Shown: positions 49,206 through 57,744 of the stretch, piece by piece | Layout of the letters: each line of letters starts with the position of its first letter | Numbering within the stretch: the stretch's first letter is position 1 | Assembly (NCBI GenBank): GCA_026710655.1 | Contig: JAPOQN010000016.1 | Coordinates: 62,001 to 126,000, forward strand | Length of the DNA stretch: 64,000 nucleotides | Direction of reading: 5' to 3' | DNA from: Chloroflexota bacterium | Lineage (GTDB): Bacteria; Chloroflexota; Dehalococcoidia; Tepidiformales; Tepidiformaceae | Notes under the pieces: generated by a model | Told to the model about the DNA's origin: nothing | The model's database searches: none | Seen by the model: the letters and a program-made list of their open reading frames with translations, nothing else | Program-made: the position numbers and the translations under genes

Positions 49206-50093
49206 CTAGGGGCGGACGCCCGTCAGCTTGGCCAGGGCGAGGGTGTTGAAGAGCGCGAGACCCGCGTACCACTTCACCCGCAAGCGCGTCGCATCCTTCG
49301 ATTCCAGCGCGCCCACGCGGTCGACGGAGAGGCCGCTCGGCGCCGACAGACCCGCCAGGGCGCCCTCGCCGAACTGCATCGCGTAGACCGTCGAAGCGTC
49401 GCGGCTCGTGCCCGCCGTCTGCGCGTCGCTGATGTAGTCGTTGATGCCGATGGGGATGCCGTCGTAGTACTGCACCATTCCCCCGAACTGGTCGCGGGCC
49501 GCCTCCAGGAAGGTGCCCGCGGCGCGCGCCAGCTCGTTCAGCTTGCGGCGCGAGCGCCGGCTCATCAGCAGCATCTGGGGCTTCCCCGGGCGCACCTTGT
49601 CGATGAGCTCATCGAGCCTAGCCAGCGTCAGCGTCCCGCCGTTCGCGCCCATGCTCACTGCCTGGTCGTTCGCACACAGCCGGTCGACGCCGTCGAAGCT
49701 GTCGCTGTCGGTGGTCGCGTCGCCGGTCACGAAGGTCTTGTCGAAGAGCGCCTGCACGGCCCGCGCCTTCAGCTGGAGCACGGCCGCTTCGAGGTCCTGG
49801 ACGTTGGAGCGCGTCTCCTTGAGGAAGTTGTCGATGTCGGCGTCGCCCCCGAGGATCTTGAGGGACGCGGTCTGCTGGGTGAAGGTGGGCGTGTCCTTGT
49901 CCCAGTCGTCGCCCACGCCGTAGAAGCCGGCGTCGGGCGCGCTGTCCTCGCGGTTGTAGGTGAGGCCGTTGCCCGTGATCTCGATGAAGGGCAGCCGCTG
50001 CAGGATGGGGCTCTCCTCGGCCATCGTCTCGATGACCCCGGCGAGCAGGGTGTCGTTGCTGAGCTTCGCCGCCTCGGTGAGCGTCAGCGCCAT
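49206..50093 (-). CDS. Phage major capsid protein (SU10/DUF5309-like)
   Basis: 295 residues. ALTLTEAAKLSNDTLLAGVIETMAEESPILQRLPFIEI and LTYNREDSAPDAGFYGVGDDW are the N-arm and E-loop of this HK97-fold family. GGDADIDNFLKETRSNVQDLEAAVLQLKARAV, LLMSRRSRRKLNELARAAG and the P-domain follow, ending VKWYAGLALFNTLALAKLTGV. ATG 50093 with GGAGG 8 bases upstream. No protease or scaffold gene adjoins. The gene is divergent from the terminase (120-base gap), and its composition matches the host. Confidence 0.85.
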   Translation of the reverse strand: MALTLTEAAKLSNDTLLAGVIETMAEESPILQRLPFIEITGNGLTYNREDSAPDAGFYGVGDDWDKDTPTFTQQTASLKILGGDADIDNFLKETRSNVQDLEAAVLQLKARAVQALFDKTFVTGDATTDSDSFDGVDRLCANDQAVSMGANGGTLTLARLDELIDKVRPGKPQMLLMSRRSRRKLNELARAAGTFLEAARDQFGGMVQYYDGIPIGINDYISDAQTAGTSRDASTVYAMQFGEGALAGLSAPSGLSVDRVGALESKDATRLRVKWYAGLALFNTLALAKLTGVRP

Positions 50094-50213
50094 GAAGTGC
50101 ACCTCCAGGTGTCTGGTCTTGGCGCTCACCATCGTCCCGCCGCCGCCCACCTCCGAGGGCGGTCTGTCACCGACGCCTCCCACTTCCGCCCGCCCGGCGC
50201 GACCCTCCCCGCC

Positions 50214-51584
50214 ATGCCCGACCCAATCCTCCCCCGTCCCCGCCGCCCCGCCCTGCGCGCCTACCAGGCGCGCGTCCTGCAGGGGCTGCTGCGAGCAGTC
50301 GCCGCCGCCCCCGGCGTCCCCCTGACGGTGATGATGCCGCGACAGTCGGGCAAGAACGAGATCGCGGCGGCGCTCGTCGCCTTCCTGCTGCGTGCGCACG
50401 CCCGCGAGGGGGGCACGGTGGTCGTCTGCGCGCCCACGCGCGATCCGCAGGCGCGCATCAGCGCCGAGCGTATCCGCGCCGCCCTCGCCGCCACCGACCC
50501 CCTCGTGCCCGCCGCCGGCCAGAGCCGCTCCCGCAGCGACACGGTCTCCGTGGGCCGGGCTCGGGCGCTGCTGCTCAGCGCCAACCCGCAGGCGGGCGTG
50601 GCCGGGCACACCGCCTCCATCGCCCTCATCGCCGACGAGGCCCAGGACATCGATGAGGACTGGTTCAACCGCCAGTTCCGGCCAATGGCGGCCAGCACGG
50701 GCGCGCCCACGGTCCTGTTCGGCACCGCCTGGAACGGACGCACCCTGCTCGAGCGCGCGGCCGCTGCCAACCGCGCCCGCGATACCGCAACCCCCTCCGG
50801 CCCGCGCCAGCACCACGAGGCCGCCTGGCGCGAGGTGGCCGCGACGCTCCCCGCCTACGGCGTCTACGTCGAGTCCGAGCGCGACCGGCTGGGCGCGACC
50901 CATCCCCTCTTCCTGAGTCAGTACGAGCTCGTGCCCGGCGAGGTCGCGGGCCGCCTCCTGACGCGCGACCTGCTCGCCGCCCTCGAAGGCGGCCACGAGC
51001 CGCTCGCCGGACCTGAGTCGGGCGAGCGCTACGTCGCCGGGCTCGACTTCGGCGGCGAAGGCAAGAACGCCGACGCCACCGTCCTCACGATCGCCCGCGT
51101 CGACGCTTCCGCAGGCGACGGCGCCTCCGTCTGCCGGGTTGTCGCCCAGCGCGAGTGGCGCGGGGCGCCCTACGCGCGCGTCCTCGACGACATCCGTGCT
51201 CTCGACCGTCGCTGGCGCTTCGACCGCGTCAGCGCGGACGCGACCGGCCTTGGCGCGCCGCTGGCGGCGCAACTGCGCCCGCAGCTCGGCCACCGCCTCG
51301 ACGAGGTCGTGTTCACCGCTGCCTCCAAGAGTGCGCTCGGCTACGGCCTGCTCGCCGCCGCCCGCACCGGACGCCTCGCGCTTCCCCACGACGACGGCAG
51401 CCCCGAAGCGGGCCGCTGCCGCGCGGAGCTCGCCGCCTGTGAGGCGGCGCTCGTGGGCGGCGGCCGGCTGTCGTGGGGCAACGACCGCGGCCACGACGAC
51501 TACGTCGTGTCGCTCGCCCTCTGCCTGCGCGCCGCCGAGTCGGCCGGTGCGCCCCGGGTGGCGGTGGGTAGGGGGCGCGGGTAG
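50214..51584 (+). CDS. terL: Phage terminase large subunit
   Basis: 456 residues, full length. ATPase: Q-motif RAYQARVLQGLLRA, Walker A TVMMPRQSGKNE (~38–49), Walker B ALIADEAQDID, motif III VLFGTAWNG. RNase H-fold nuclease: YVAGLDFGGEGKNADATVL (first Asp), VSADATGLGAPLAAQL (second), and GHDDYVVSLALCLRA (third). All catalytic residues present and no frameshift. ATG 50214 is in the short intergenic region shared with the capsid gene; no small terminase gene precedes it. Confidence 0.9.
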   Translation: MPDPILPRPRRPALRAYQARVLQGLLRAVAAAPGVPLTVMMPRQSGKNEIAAALVAFLLRAHAREGGTVVVCAPTRDPQARISAERIRAALAATDPLVPAAGQSRSRSDTVSVGRARALLLSANPQAGVAGHTASIALIADEAQDIDEDWFNRQFRPMAASTGAPTVLFGTAWNGRTLLERAAAANRARDTATPSGPRQHHEAAWREVAATLPAYGVYVESERDRLGATHPLFLSQYELVPGEVAGRLLTRDLLAALEGGHEPLAGPESGERYVAGLDFGGEGKNADATVLTIARVDASAGDGASVCRVVAQREWRGAPYARVLDDIRALDRRWRFDRVSADATGLGAPLAAQLRPQLGHRLDEVVFTAASKSALGYGLLAAARTGRLALPHDDGSPEAGRCRAELAACEAALVGGGRLSWGNDRGHDDYVVSLALCLRAAESAGAPRVAVGRGRG

Positions 51585-51608
51585 GCGGAAAATGGTTGTT
51601 GCGACAGT

Positions 51609-51626
51609 GGTACTACGTACAGTACC
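51609..51626. promoter_or_regulatory. hicAB-2 operator/promoter
   Basis: Inverted arms GGTACT and AGTACC flank ACGTAC; TACCAT (51623–51628) inside the right edge ends seven bases before GTG 51636. Confidence 0.6.
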
Positions 51627-51635
51627 ATCACATCG

Positions 51636-51881
51636 GTGAGGCGGGAGCGGCGCATCGAGCGGCTTCGCCGTTCCCAGACCGATGTCTCACCGGAGCAGTT
51701 AAGGTCGGCGCTGGAGTCGGTCGGCTTCGAGGTGGTCCGTATCCTGGGGAGTCACTATCACTACCGCCACCCTGCGTTGCCCAGACTTGTCTCCATCCCT
51801 TACCGCAAGCCAGTGAGGCGCGCCTACGTTAGAGAAGCCCTGAGAGCCATAGACGAGGTGATGAACGATGACGACGGCTGA
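51636..51881 (+). CDS. hicA: HicA-type toxin, second locus
   Basis: 81 residues: basic N-terminal helix, LRSALESVGFEVVRILGSHYHYRHP with canonical G-S-H catalytic motif (~38–40), then SIPYRKPVRRAYVREALRAIDEV. Same extended architecture as the locus at 28.8 kb. Leaderless GTG. It overlaps hicB by 14 bases. Confidence 0.82.
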   Translation: MRRERRIERLRRSQTDVSPEQLRSALESVGFEVVRILGSHYHYRHPALPRLVSIPYRKPVRRAYVREALRAIDEVMNDDDG

Positions 51882-52329
51882 CAAGGTCGCCAGTGAGCGA
51901 AAGCTCCCGCTGACAGGCCCCGTGCCGGGGCATATCGCCGACAGGGTCGCGGAGTACATGAAGCTGCCCTACACGATCTGCCTGTACTTCGACGACGAAG
52001 TCGAGCCCGTCTGGATGGCCTACGTCGAGGAACTCGACGGGTGCATGAGCCACGGCTCCACTCCGCCCGAAGCCATGGAAATGATCCGAGAGGCGATGGA
52101 GGGATGGCTTGAGGTCGCCGTCGCCTACGAGCACGAAATTCCCCCGCCCAAGGACCACTTCCCCGAGCACAGCGGCAAGTTCCAGGTGCGCCTGCCGGTC
52201 GGCCTCCACGGAAAGCTGGCGGCCGTCGCGAAAGAGCAGGAGGTCTCCCTCAACCAGCTCGTGACCGCCATCCTCGCCGAGGGCGTGGGCTGGCGTCCGG
52301 TGGGCGCGCGTCAGTCCGACCGCACGTGA
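51868..52329 (+). CDS. hicB: HicB-type antitoxin, second locus
   Basis: 153 residues. HicB fold YTICLYFDDEVEPVWMAYVEELDGCMSHGSTPPEAMEMI (~35–73), then the RHH FQVRLPVGLHGKLAAVAKEQEVSLNQLVTAIL. Relative to hicB at 29.0 kb it has a ~30-residue N-terminal extension (TTADKVASERKLPLTGP…). Confidence 0.83.
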   Translation: MTTADKVASERKLPLTGPVPGHIADRVAEYMKLPYTICLYFDDEVEPVWMAYVEELDGCMSHGSTPPEAMEMIREAMEGWLEVAVAYEHEIPPPKDHFPEHSGKFQVRLPVGLHGKLAAVAKEQEVSLNQLVTAILAEGVGWRPVGARQSDRT

Positions 52330-52354
52330 TCGGGCCGTCCTCTATGCTTGATCC

Positions 52355-52807
52355 ATGCCCGAGCAGTACGTCGCCACCGACAAGCGCACCGGTCTCGAAG
52401 TAGCCGTCACCGGCGAGTTCCCGCCGCACCACGACGACCGCATCCGCATCGCGCGCACCTGCACGCTCTTCACGCGCCTGCTGGCGACCATCCTCGACAA
52501 CACCAGCGAGAGTGACCGGCGCGAGCAGTTCGTCGCCATCGAGACGCAGCTTGAGCTGGCCGAAGCGCTCATCCGCGGCGACCTCACGGAAGTCCAGCGC
52601 CTCCTGCAGCAGACCATGGAGCGCATGGGGCTCGGCCCGGAGCAGCTCGACGAGGTGGCGCGGCGCATCCTGAAGGAGTTCGGTGAGGATGGCCCCCCGG
52701 ACCTTTCCGGCCTCGGCGATATCCGCCACGACCCGCCCCCACCGCCACCCCTCGACGACGCCCCTCCCGAGCCCGAGGACGACCGTCCCCTCGACGACCG
52801 CCTCTAG
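52355..52807 (+). CDS. Hypothetical soluble protein with acidic Pro tail
   Basis: 150 residues, mostly helical (IARTCTLFTRLLATILDN; REQFVAIETQLELAEALIRGDLTEVQRLLQQTMERMG), then a Pro/Asp-rich C-terminus with PPPPPP. No family recognised. Leaderless ATG with TATGCT (52343–52348). Confidence 0.55.
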   Translation: MPEQYVATDKRTGLEVAVTGEFPPHHDDRIRIARTCTLFTRLLATILDNTSESDRREQFVAIETQLELAEALIRGDLTEVQRLLQQTMERMGLGPEQLDEVARRILKEFGEDGPPDLSGLGDIRHDPPPPPPLDDAPPEPEDDRPLDDRL

Positions 52808-52824
52808 TCCCAGCCCCCTTGTCC

Positions 52825-53658
52825 TCAGCGGGACACCTTTTCTTCGTAGATGGAGCGGATGGCGAAATAGGTGTCCGCGTAGTCGGGCAGACGAGCACGC
52901 AACCACTCCGGCGGGAACCCAAGGGGCACTTCGAAGACCACCCATCCTGTTCGCGCCCCACCCCGGGGCAGGGTGAAGCTGCCCCCCAGCGCCTCGCCGG
53001 GGGCGTCGGCGGTAACGGGGTCGTACTCCTCGCCCCTCGTCCGCAGCGTCCAGGCAGGGGAGGAGATGTCCTGCGTGCCGGTGTTCCGAACCTCGACTTC
53101 CGCCGCCCAGTACATATTCCCGTTGTCGGAACGCACGGCCCACTGGCGGACTGTCAGCAGGGTGACCCGGAGCGTTCGGGTGGAGTTGCCTTCCTCGACC
53201 ATGTTGCCGGATGCCCCGGCCTGCAGGAGCGCGTACACGCCGGCGCCGCCGTCCCGGGTCGGATTGGTGAGGTCCCCGAGGAAGCTGTTGATGCCGAGCG
53301 CGACGCCGATGATCAGGATCGCCACGAGCGTGGCGGGAGCGGTACGAACGACGGCGCCCAGCGGTCCTGGCAGCCGCTCGCTCCAGTCGGCGCGTCCGAC
53401 CCGCGTCCGGAGGGGGATGTCGTCGAGCGGACGGCTCTGCACCGCGAGCGTCTCTGCCGCTCGCGCCCGCCGCCTGGGACGTTCCACGGCGAATTCCCAG
53501 ACAAGAATGACGGCCAGGAGGAAGCCCGCCACGGCGAACGCATTCGCCAGCACGTAGAGCGCGAAGATGATGGCGATCAAGATGACAGTGGCCGCCAGCC
53601 ACCCCGTGCCCGTAACGAGCAACTCCAGTGGCGTACGCGGGTATCGCAACCAGCGCAT
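52825..53658 (-). CDS. Three-TM membrane protein with extracellular β domain
   Basis: 277 residues. TM segments ~15–60 (GWLAATVILIAIIFALYVLANAFAVAGFLLAVILVWEFAV) and ~108–126 (ATLVAILIIGVALGINSFLG). The C-terminal ~130 residues (VTLLTVRQWAVRSDNGNMYWAAEVEVRNTGTQDI…GWVVFEVP) look like a DUF4352/Ig-like domain outside the cell. The N-terminal half is paralogous to the next gene. ATG is leaderless (TACGCT 53665–53670); TGATCCATG matches the context of ATG 52355. Confidence 0.6.
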   Translation of the reverse strand: MRWLRYPRTPLELLVTGTGWLAATVILIAIIFALYVLANAFAVAGFLLAVILVWEFAVERPRRRARAAETLAVQSRPLDDIPLRTRVGRADWSERLPGPLGAVVRTAPATLVAILIIGVALGINSFLGDLTNPTRDGGAGVYALLQAGASGNMVEEGNSTRTLRVTLLTVRQWAVRSDNGNMYWAAEVEVRNTGTQDISSPAWTLRTRGEEYDPVTADAPGEALGGSFTLPRGGARTGWVVFEVPLGFPPEWLRARLPDYADTYFAIRSIYEEKVSR

Positions 53659-53734
53659 GGATCAAGCGTAATTGTTTCCGCGAGGCGCTTGCAGCGACGT
53701 CGCTACGTGCTGTCGCGGCGCCCGATCGGGGCGC

Positions 53735-54124
53735 TCAGAAGCGTTGCAGGAACGCGTTCAGGATCGCCGAAGCCGCTACGAACAGGAGCACCGCCAGTGT
53801 GACCGGCGCGGCCCGCGCGATGGCTGCCAGTGGCCGCGGGAGACGGTCCGTCCAGTGGGGGTCGCCTCGCTCCGATAGCAGGGCCTGCGTGCCGGGCGCT
53901 TCCTGCGTCGCGGCGAGCAGGGCGCGGCGCTTCCGGGTGCGCTTCGGCCGCTCCCAGCCCAGCTCCCAGAGCGCGATCGCTCCGGCGACCAGCGCGGCCG
54001 TCCACAGCGCGCCGTGTTCGAACTGCCGGAAGAAGAACGCCATCAAGGCAAGGAACGCCCCGATGAGGAAGACGATGACGACGGCGCCAAGCACCGCCGA
54101 GGATTGGCTGCCAGGCCAGCGCAT
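53735..54124 (-). CDS. Small membrane paralogue of the preceding protein
   Basis: 129 residues: two N-terminal TM helices (AVVIVFLIGAFLALMAFFF; WTAALVAGAIALWELGW), a basic loop RPKRTRKRRALL, and W-x-x-R-L-P-x-P-L-A-A-I-x-R-x-A-P-x-T-L then a last TM. It matches the first half of the 277-residue protein downstream but lacks its β domain. Leaderless ATG (TAGGCT 54131–54136). Confidence 0.55.
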   Translation of the reverse strand: MRWPGSQSSAVLGAVVIVFLIGAFLALMAFFFRQFEHGALWTAALVAGAIALWELGWERPKRTRKRRALLAATQEAPGTQALLSERGDPHWTDRLPRPLAAIARAAPVTLAVLLFVAASAILNAFLQRF

Positions 54125-54143
54125 CCATCGAGCCTAGCAGGCC

Positions 54144-54458
54144 CTACGCCGCCTCGATCGTGGCCGTGAGGCCGCACGACTCGAGCGACTCGCGGTAGTG
54201 TTCGGCCGTCTCTTTCGGGCACTCGATCACCGTCGCCTGGCCCTCGTTGTGCGCCTCCAACATGATCGCCGCCGCCGCCTCCACCGTGAGCGAGGGCACG
54301 CAACGCACCAGCGACTCGACCACGTGCTCCATCGAGTTGTGGTCGTCGTTGTGGAGGATGACGCGGTAGGGCGGGATGAGCGCCAGCAGCGCCTCCTCGT
54401 CGACTTCCGTCTCCGGGAGCGCCGGCTCGGTCGCCCGGGGATGCGGAGGGGCGATCAT
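54144..54458 (-). CDS. clpS: ClpS adaptor
   Basis: 104 residues with canonical YRVILHNDDHNSMEHVVESLVRCVPSLTVEAAAAIMLEAHNEGQATV, including the N-degron pocket Asn-Asp-Asp and His. Brings N-end-rule substrates to ClpC/ClpA. ATG 54458 overlaps the stop of the acyl-CoA ligase gene (ATGA), an unusual operon partner. The divergent paralogue is at 14.4–14.8 kb. Confidence 0.93.
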   Translation of the reverse strand: MIAPPHPRATEPALPETEVDEEALLALIPPYRVILHNDDHNSMEHVVESLVRCVPSLTVEAAAAIMLEAHNEGQATVIECPKETAEHYRESLESCGLTATIEAA

Positions 54459-55867
54459 CGCGGCGCGAGCCTCCCCAGCGCGAAGGCCGCCCGCTCGACC
54501 GTCGGGAAGACGGCCAGCCCTGACTCGATCAGCTCGTCTCGCACGGAGTCGATGAGCGTCCGCTGCCAGTCGAACGGCATTTCCGTCGCTCCCAGCACCA
54601 CGGCAATCGGGATGGGCGACTCCGCGACCGCCTCCCGCAGTCGCCTGCAGGCGTGGCGCAAACGCCCCTCCGCCTCGGGCCTCCCGAGGAACCACTCCTC
54701 CCCCACGTTCGCGATGCCCAGGTCGTACGCACCGGAGCCGGCCATCATCGCCAGCATGCCGTTCGCCGAGAGCCCGCTGCCCGCCAGGATCGACTGGTCG
54801 ACCGGGTTCCGGATCCAGTCCGCCAGCGCCGGGGCGCGCCCCCCCACCCGCTCCCGCACATCGGCTGGCAACGGTGGCAGCGCGAGGCCCTGCCCCGCGC
54901 AGGCGTCCGCCGACTGCACGCTGCGTCCACCGCCACCGCCCGCCACCGCCGCCCGTCGCCCCTGCGGCCGCGCCAGCAGCGAGGCGCCCACCAGCAAGTC
55001 GAGGAGCTGCTCCTGGCTGCGCGCCTCGATCGCGCCCGCCTGCCGCAGCATGCCGGACCAGATCGCTGCCTCGCCCGCGAGCGCGGCCGTGTGCGAGGCA
55101 GCCGCCCCCGCCCCCTCCGCCGACCGACCCGCCTTCTGGATGACCACCGGCTTGCGCAAGGCCGCCCGCCGCAGCCCTTCGTAGAACCCCCTCCCGTCCG
55201 CTACCCCCTCCACGTAGGCCCCGATGACCGCCGTCTCGGGGTCGGCCGCGAGCCAGGCGAGCAGCTCGCCGGGGGTCAGGTCGAGGCCGTTGCCGTAGTT
55301 CGCCACCTTGCCGAAGCGCAGCCCCCGCGCCGCCCCCCGGATAACGACCTCGACGGCGTTGTTGCCGCTCTGGCTGAGGAAAGCGACGCCCCCGGCGGTG
55401 CGGGGCAGGTCGGGGCGGAAGGCGATGCGTCCCGCCGGGTGGTACACGCCCATCCCGTTCGGGCCGAGGATGCGTACGCCCCGGGCCTTCGCTCTCCCCT
55501 CGATCGTGGCCTCCAGCGCCGTCGCCTCCGCGTCGCCGGTCTCGCTCAGCCGCCCGGTGAAGAGGTGCAGGAAAGGGATGCCGGCCTCGCCGCAGGCGTC
55601 GACCACGTCGGGCACGCCGTTCGCGGGAATGCAGCAGATGACGAGGTCGACGGCGCCCGGTACGTCCCCGAGGGTCGGGTAGGCACGGTACGCCGCGACC
55701 TCGTCGGCGCGCGGATTGATGGGGTACACGTCGCCCGCGAAGCCGAACTCGCGGAGCGCGCGCACGTAGTCGTGCCCGGGCGAGTCGACGTTCGTGGAGG
55801 CGCCCACGACGGCTACCGCGCGGGGCGAGAAGAGCCGGTCAAGGTCGTCGGGGCCATGCGCGGGCAT
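54455..55867 (-). CDS. ADP-forming acyl-CoA synthetase, α-type subunit
   Basis: 470 residues. CoA-binding Rossmann domain ([26 protein letters not shown]…[16 protein letters not shown]), then [13 protein letters not shown] and SHTAALAGE, the ligase CoA domains with the phospho-His region. The ATP-grasp (β) part is not fused and not adjacent. Converts acyl-CoA + ADP + Pi to acid + ATP, or the reverse. TACAAT (55874–55879) is 6 bases before the ATG; divergent from lipA. Confidence 0.85.
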   Translation of the reverse strand: MPAHGPDDLDRLFSPRAVAVVGASTNVDSPGHDYVRALREFGFAGDVYPINPRADEVAAYRAYPTLGDVPGAVDLVICCIPANGVPDVVDACGEAGIPFLHLFTGRLSETGDAEATALEATIEGRAKARGVRILGPNGMGVYHPAGRIAFRPDLPRTAGGVAFLSQSGNNAVEVVIRGAARGLRFGKVANYGNGLDLTPGELLAWLAADPETAVIGAYVEGVADGRGFYEGLRRAALRKPVVIQKAGRSAEGAGAAASHTAALAGEAAIWSGMLRQAGAIEARSQEQLLDLLVGASLLARPQGRRAAVAGGGGGRSVQSADACAGQGLALPPLPADVRERVGGRAPALADWIRNPVDQSILAGSGLSANGMLAMMAGSGAYDLGIANVGEEWFLGRPEAEGRLRHACRRLREAVAESPIPIAVVLGATEMPFDWQRTLIDSVRDELIESGLAVFPTVERAAFALGRLAPR

Positions 55868-55873
55868 GGCGCG

Positions 55874-55879
55874 ATTGTA
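55874..55879 (-). promoter_or_regulatory. −10 element of the acyl-CoA synthetase gene
   Basis: Minus-strand TACAATCGCGCCATG, nearly identical to the rpiB start region. Confidence 0.6.
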
Positions 55880-55915
55880 GGCCCCGCTTCGCTACGCTCT
55901 CGCCCCCCGACCCGG

Positions 55916-55921
55916 TACCCT
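55916..55921 (+). promoter_or_regulatory. lipA −10 element (leaderless)
   Basis: TACCCT, spacer GTTGGC, ATG 55928. Confidence 0.6.
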
Positions 55922-55927
55922 GTTGGC

Positions 55928-56842
55928 ATGACCGCGATGACCGGCCGCAAGCCCGACTGGCTGCGCGTGCGCTTCCCCGTGGGGGGTGGCTACGAGCGCC
56001 TGCGCGACCTGATGCGCGAGCAGGAGCTGCACACGGTCTGCGAGGAGGCGCGCTGTCCCAACATCGGCGACTGCTGGAACCGGGGCACGGCCACCTTCAT
56101 GATCCTCGGCGACACCTGCACCCGCTCCTGCGGCTTCTGCGCCGTCACGACCGGGCGTCCGGGCGAGCTCGACCTTGGCGAACCGAAGCGGGTGGCCTTC
56201 GCCATCCAGCGCATGGACCTCCGTCACGCCGTCATTACCAGCGTGAACCGCGACGATGTGTCCGACGGCGGCGCCGGCATCTTCGCCGAGACCATCCGCT
56301 GGACGCGCCGCCTCTCCCCGGGCACGACCATCGAGGTGCTCATCCCCGACTTCATGGGTGACTGGGACGCGCTCCAGACGGTCCTCGACGCCGCCCCCGA
56401 GATCCTGAACCACAACACCGAGACGGTCCCCCGCCTCTACGGCCGCGTCCGCCCCAAGGCGAAGTACGAGCGCTCGCTCGAGCTGCTGCAGCGCGCGAAA
56501 GCGGCCGCCCCGGAGCGCCTCACGAAGAGCGGCCTCATGGCCGGGCTGGGCGAGACGAAGGACGAGCTCCTCGCCGTCTTCGCCGACCTCCGCGCGCACG
56601 ATGTCGACATCCTCACCCTGGGCCAGTACCTCCGCCCCGACCAGGACCACCTTCCCATCGACCGCTACTACCATCCCGACGAGTTCGACGAGCTGGGCGA
56701 GGCCGCCCGCAAGATGGGCTTCGCCCACGTCGAGTCAGGACCGCTGGTGCGCAGCTCCTACCACGCCGAGGAGCAGGCCGCCCCCGTCCTCCCCCTCCGC
56801 CCCGTCGCCGCCGGCGACGAACTCCTCCCGCTGGTGGACTAG
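55928..56842 (+). CDS. lipA: Lipoyl synthase
   Basis: 304 residues, radical-SAM enzyme inserting two sulfurs into octanoyl-lipoyl domains. Auxiliary cluster [13 protein letters not shown] (CX4CX5C, ~37–49) and SAM cluster CTRSCGFC (CX3CX2C, ~64–71). [23 protein letters not shown] and the C-terminal [10 protein letters not shown] with the conserved R-S-S-Y. No lipB/lplA in view. Confidence 0.97.
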   Translation: MTAMTGRKPDWLRVRFPVGGGYERLRDLMREQELHTVCEEARCPNIGDCWNRGTATFMILGDTCTRSCGFCAVTTGRPGELDLGEPKRVAFAIQRMDLRHAVITSVNRDDVSDGGAGIFAETIRWTRRLSPGTTIEVLIPDFMGDWDALQTVLDAAPEILNHNTETVPRLYGRVRPKAKYERSLELLQRAKAAAPERLTKSGLMAGLGETKDELLAVFADLRAHDVDILTLGQYLRPDQDHLPIDRYYHPDEFDELGEAARKMGFAHVESGPLVRSSYHAEEQAAPVLPLRPVAAGDELLPLVD

Positions 56843-56852
56843 GAGGCGCGCC

Positions 56853-57725
56853 GTGCGGCTCCGCTCCCGATCAGCGTTACTGAGGTTCGGGTTCGTGCTG
56901 GCGGTTGTCGCAGTGGCGCTCCTCTTGATAGCCGAGACGCATACAGCAAAGGCCGGGGCGCCGCTGAAGTTCCAGGTTCGCGTCTGGCAGAACCTTGAGG
57001 ATGCCGACGAGGTCTGGGTCAGCGCACGGATGGTAGACGGATCGTGGGGGACCCTGGGAACGTTCCCCCTGCCCTTGGACTATGGGTCTCAGGGGCGATA
57101 CCGGTACGGTGACTTCAGGATCGAGGTACCAGATCGCCGGGACCCGCCTCGCTACTTCGATGTCCGTATCTGGCAAAGCATTGAGGACGCCCAGGACTTC
57201 GATATCAGCGCCCGGCCGGAAGGAGGGCACTGGCTCACGCTCACCAGGCTTTCGGTGTCACTCGACGATGGAATCAGCAGGAACGGGCGCTTTCGCTACG
57301 GTGAGGTCACGGCGACCTTCCCTCTCTCAAACCTGCCCTGGTACCGGCTGGATGGGCCATCCCCCTGTCCGGGGGTGCACGCCCCGGGATGGGGCGCTGC
57401 GTATTTTGGTGAGTTTGAGCGGCTCTCCGTTACCGCGATTTGCATCTGGGTAGATGAAGCGGGAGAGGTGCGGCACTCACGGCTGTGGGAGATCTATCTC
57501 GGATACCGCCTGTGGAGAGACATCGAGATTACGGGGTATGAAAAGAACCTCACGCTCTCCTTCTTTGACCCGAGCTACTACGTGCGCGACACCGTCTACC
57601 TAATCGATGGCGTGTGCACGCTGAGTAGCTGGCTGGCGCCCGGCACCGGCATCGCCGGGCCGCTACGGAGCTTCGCGACGATGGCGGCCTGCGTCCGCGC
57701 CGGCGGTGAAGAGGGCTCACCTTAG
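56853..57725 (+). CDS. Secreted protein with tandem ~50-residue β repeats
   Basis: 290 residues. Signal peptide ~8–33 (LLRFGFVLAVVAVALLLIAETHTAKA). Two tandem repeats: FQVRVWQNLEDADEVWVSAR…GRYRYGDFRIEV and FDVRIWQSIEDAQDFDISAR…GRFRYGEVTATF. A Cys-containing C-terminal region (PCPGVHAP…TAICIWV…GVCTLSSW) follows. No family known. Slightly less G+C-rich than neighbours. GTG 56853 follows AGGAGG, 10 bases after lipA. Confidence 0.55.
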   Translation: MRLRSRSALLRFGFVLAVVAVALLLIAETHTAKAGAPLKFQVRVWQNLEDADEVWVSARMVDGSWGTLGTFPLPLDYGSQGRYRYGDFRIEVPDRRDPPRYFDVRIWQSIEDAQDFDISARPEGGHWLTLTRLSVSLDDGISRNGRFRYGEVTATFPLSNLPWYRLDGPSPCPGVHAPGWGAAYFGEFERLSVTAICIWVDEAGEVRHSRLWEIYLGYRLWRDIEITGYEKNLTLSFFDPSYYVRDTVYLIDGVCTLSSWLAPGTGIAGPLRSFATMAACVRAGGEEGSP

Positions 57726-57744
57726 CCCGCCGCCTGCCTGACCC

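Noticed and set aside
49206..51494. 762-residue capsid fusion on the minus strand
   Set aside because: The upstream part is the antisense of terL. The capsid family start ALTLTEAAKLSND has its own ATG (50093) and GGAGG.
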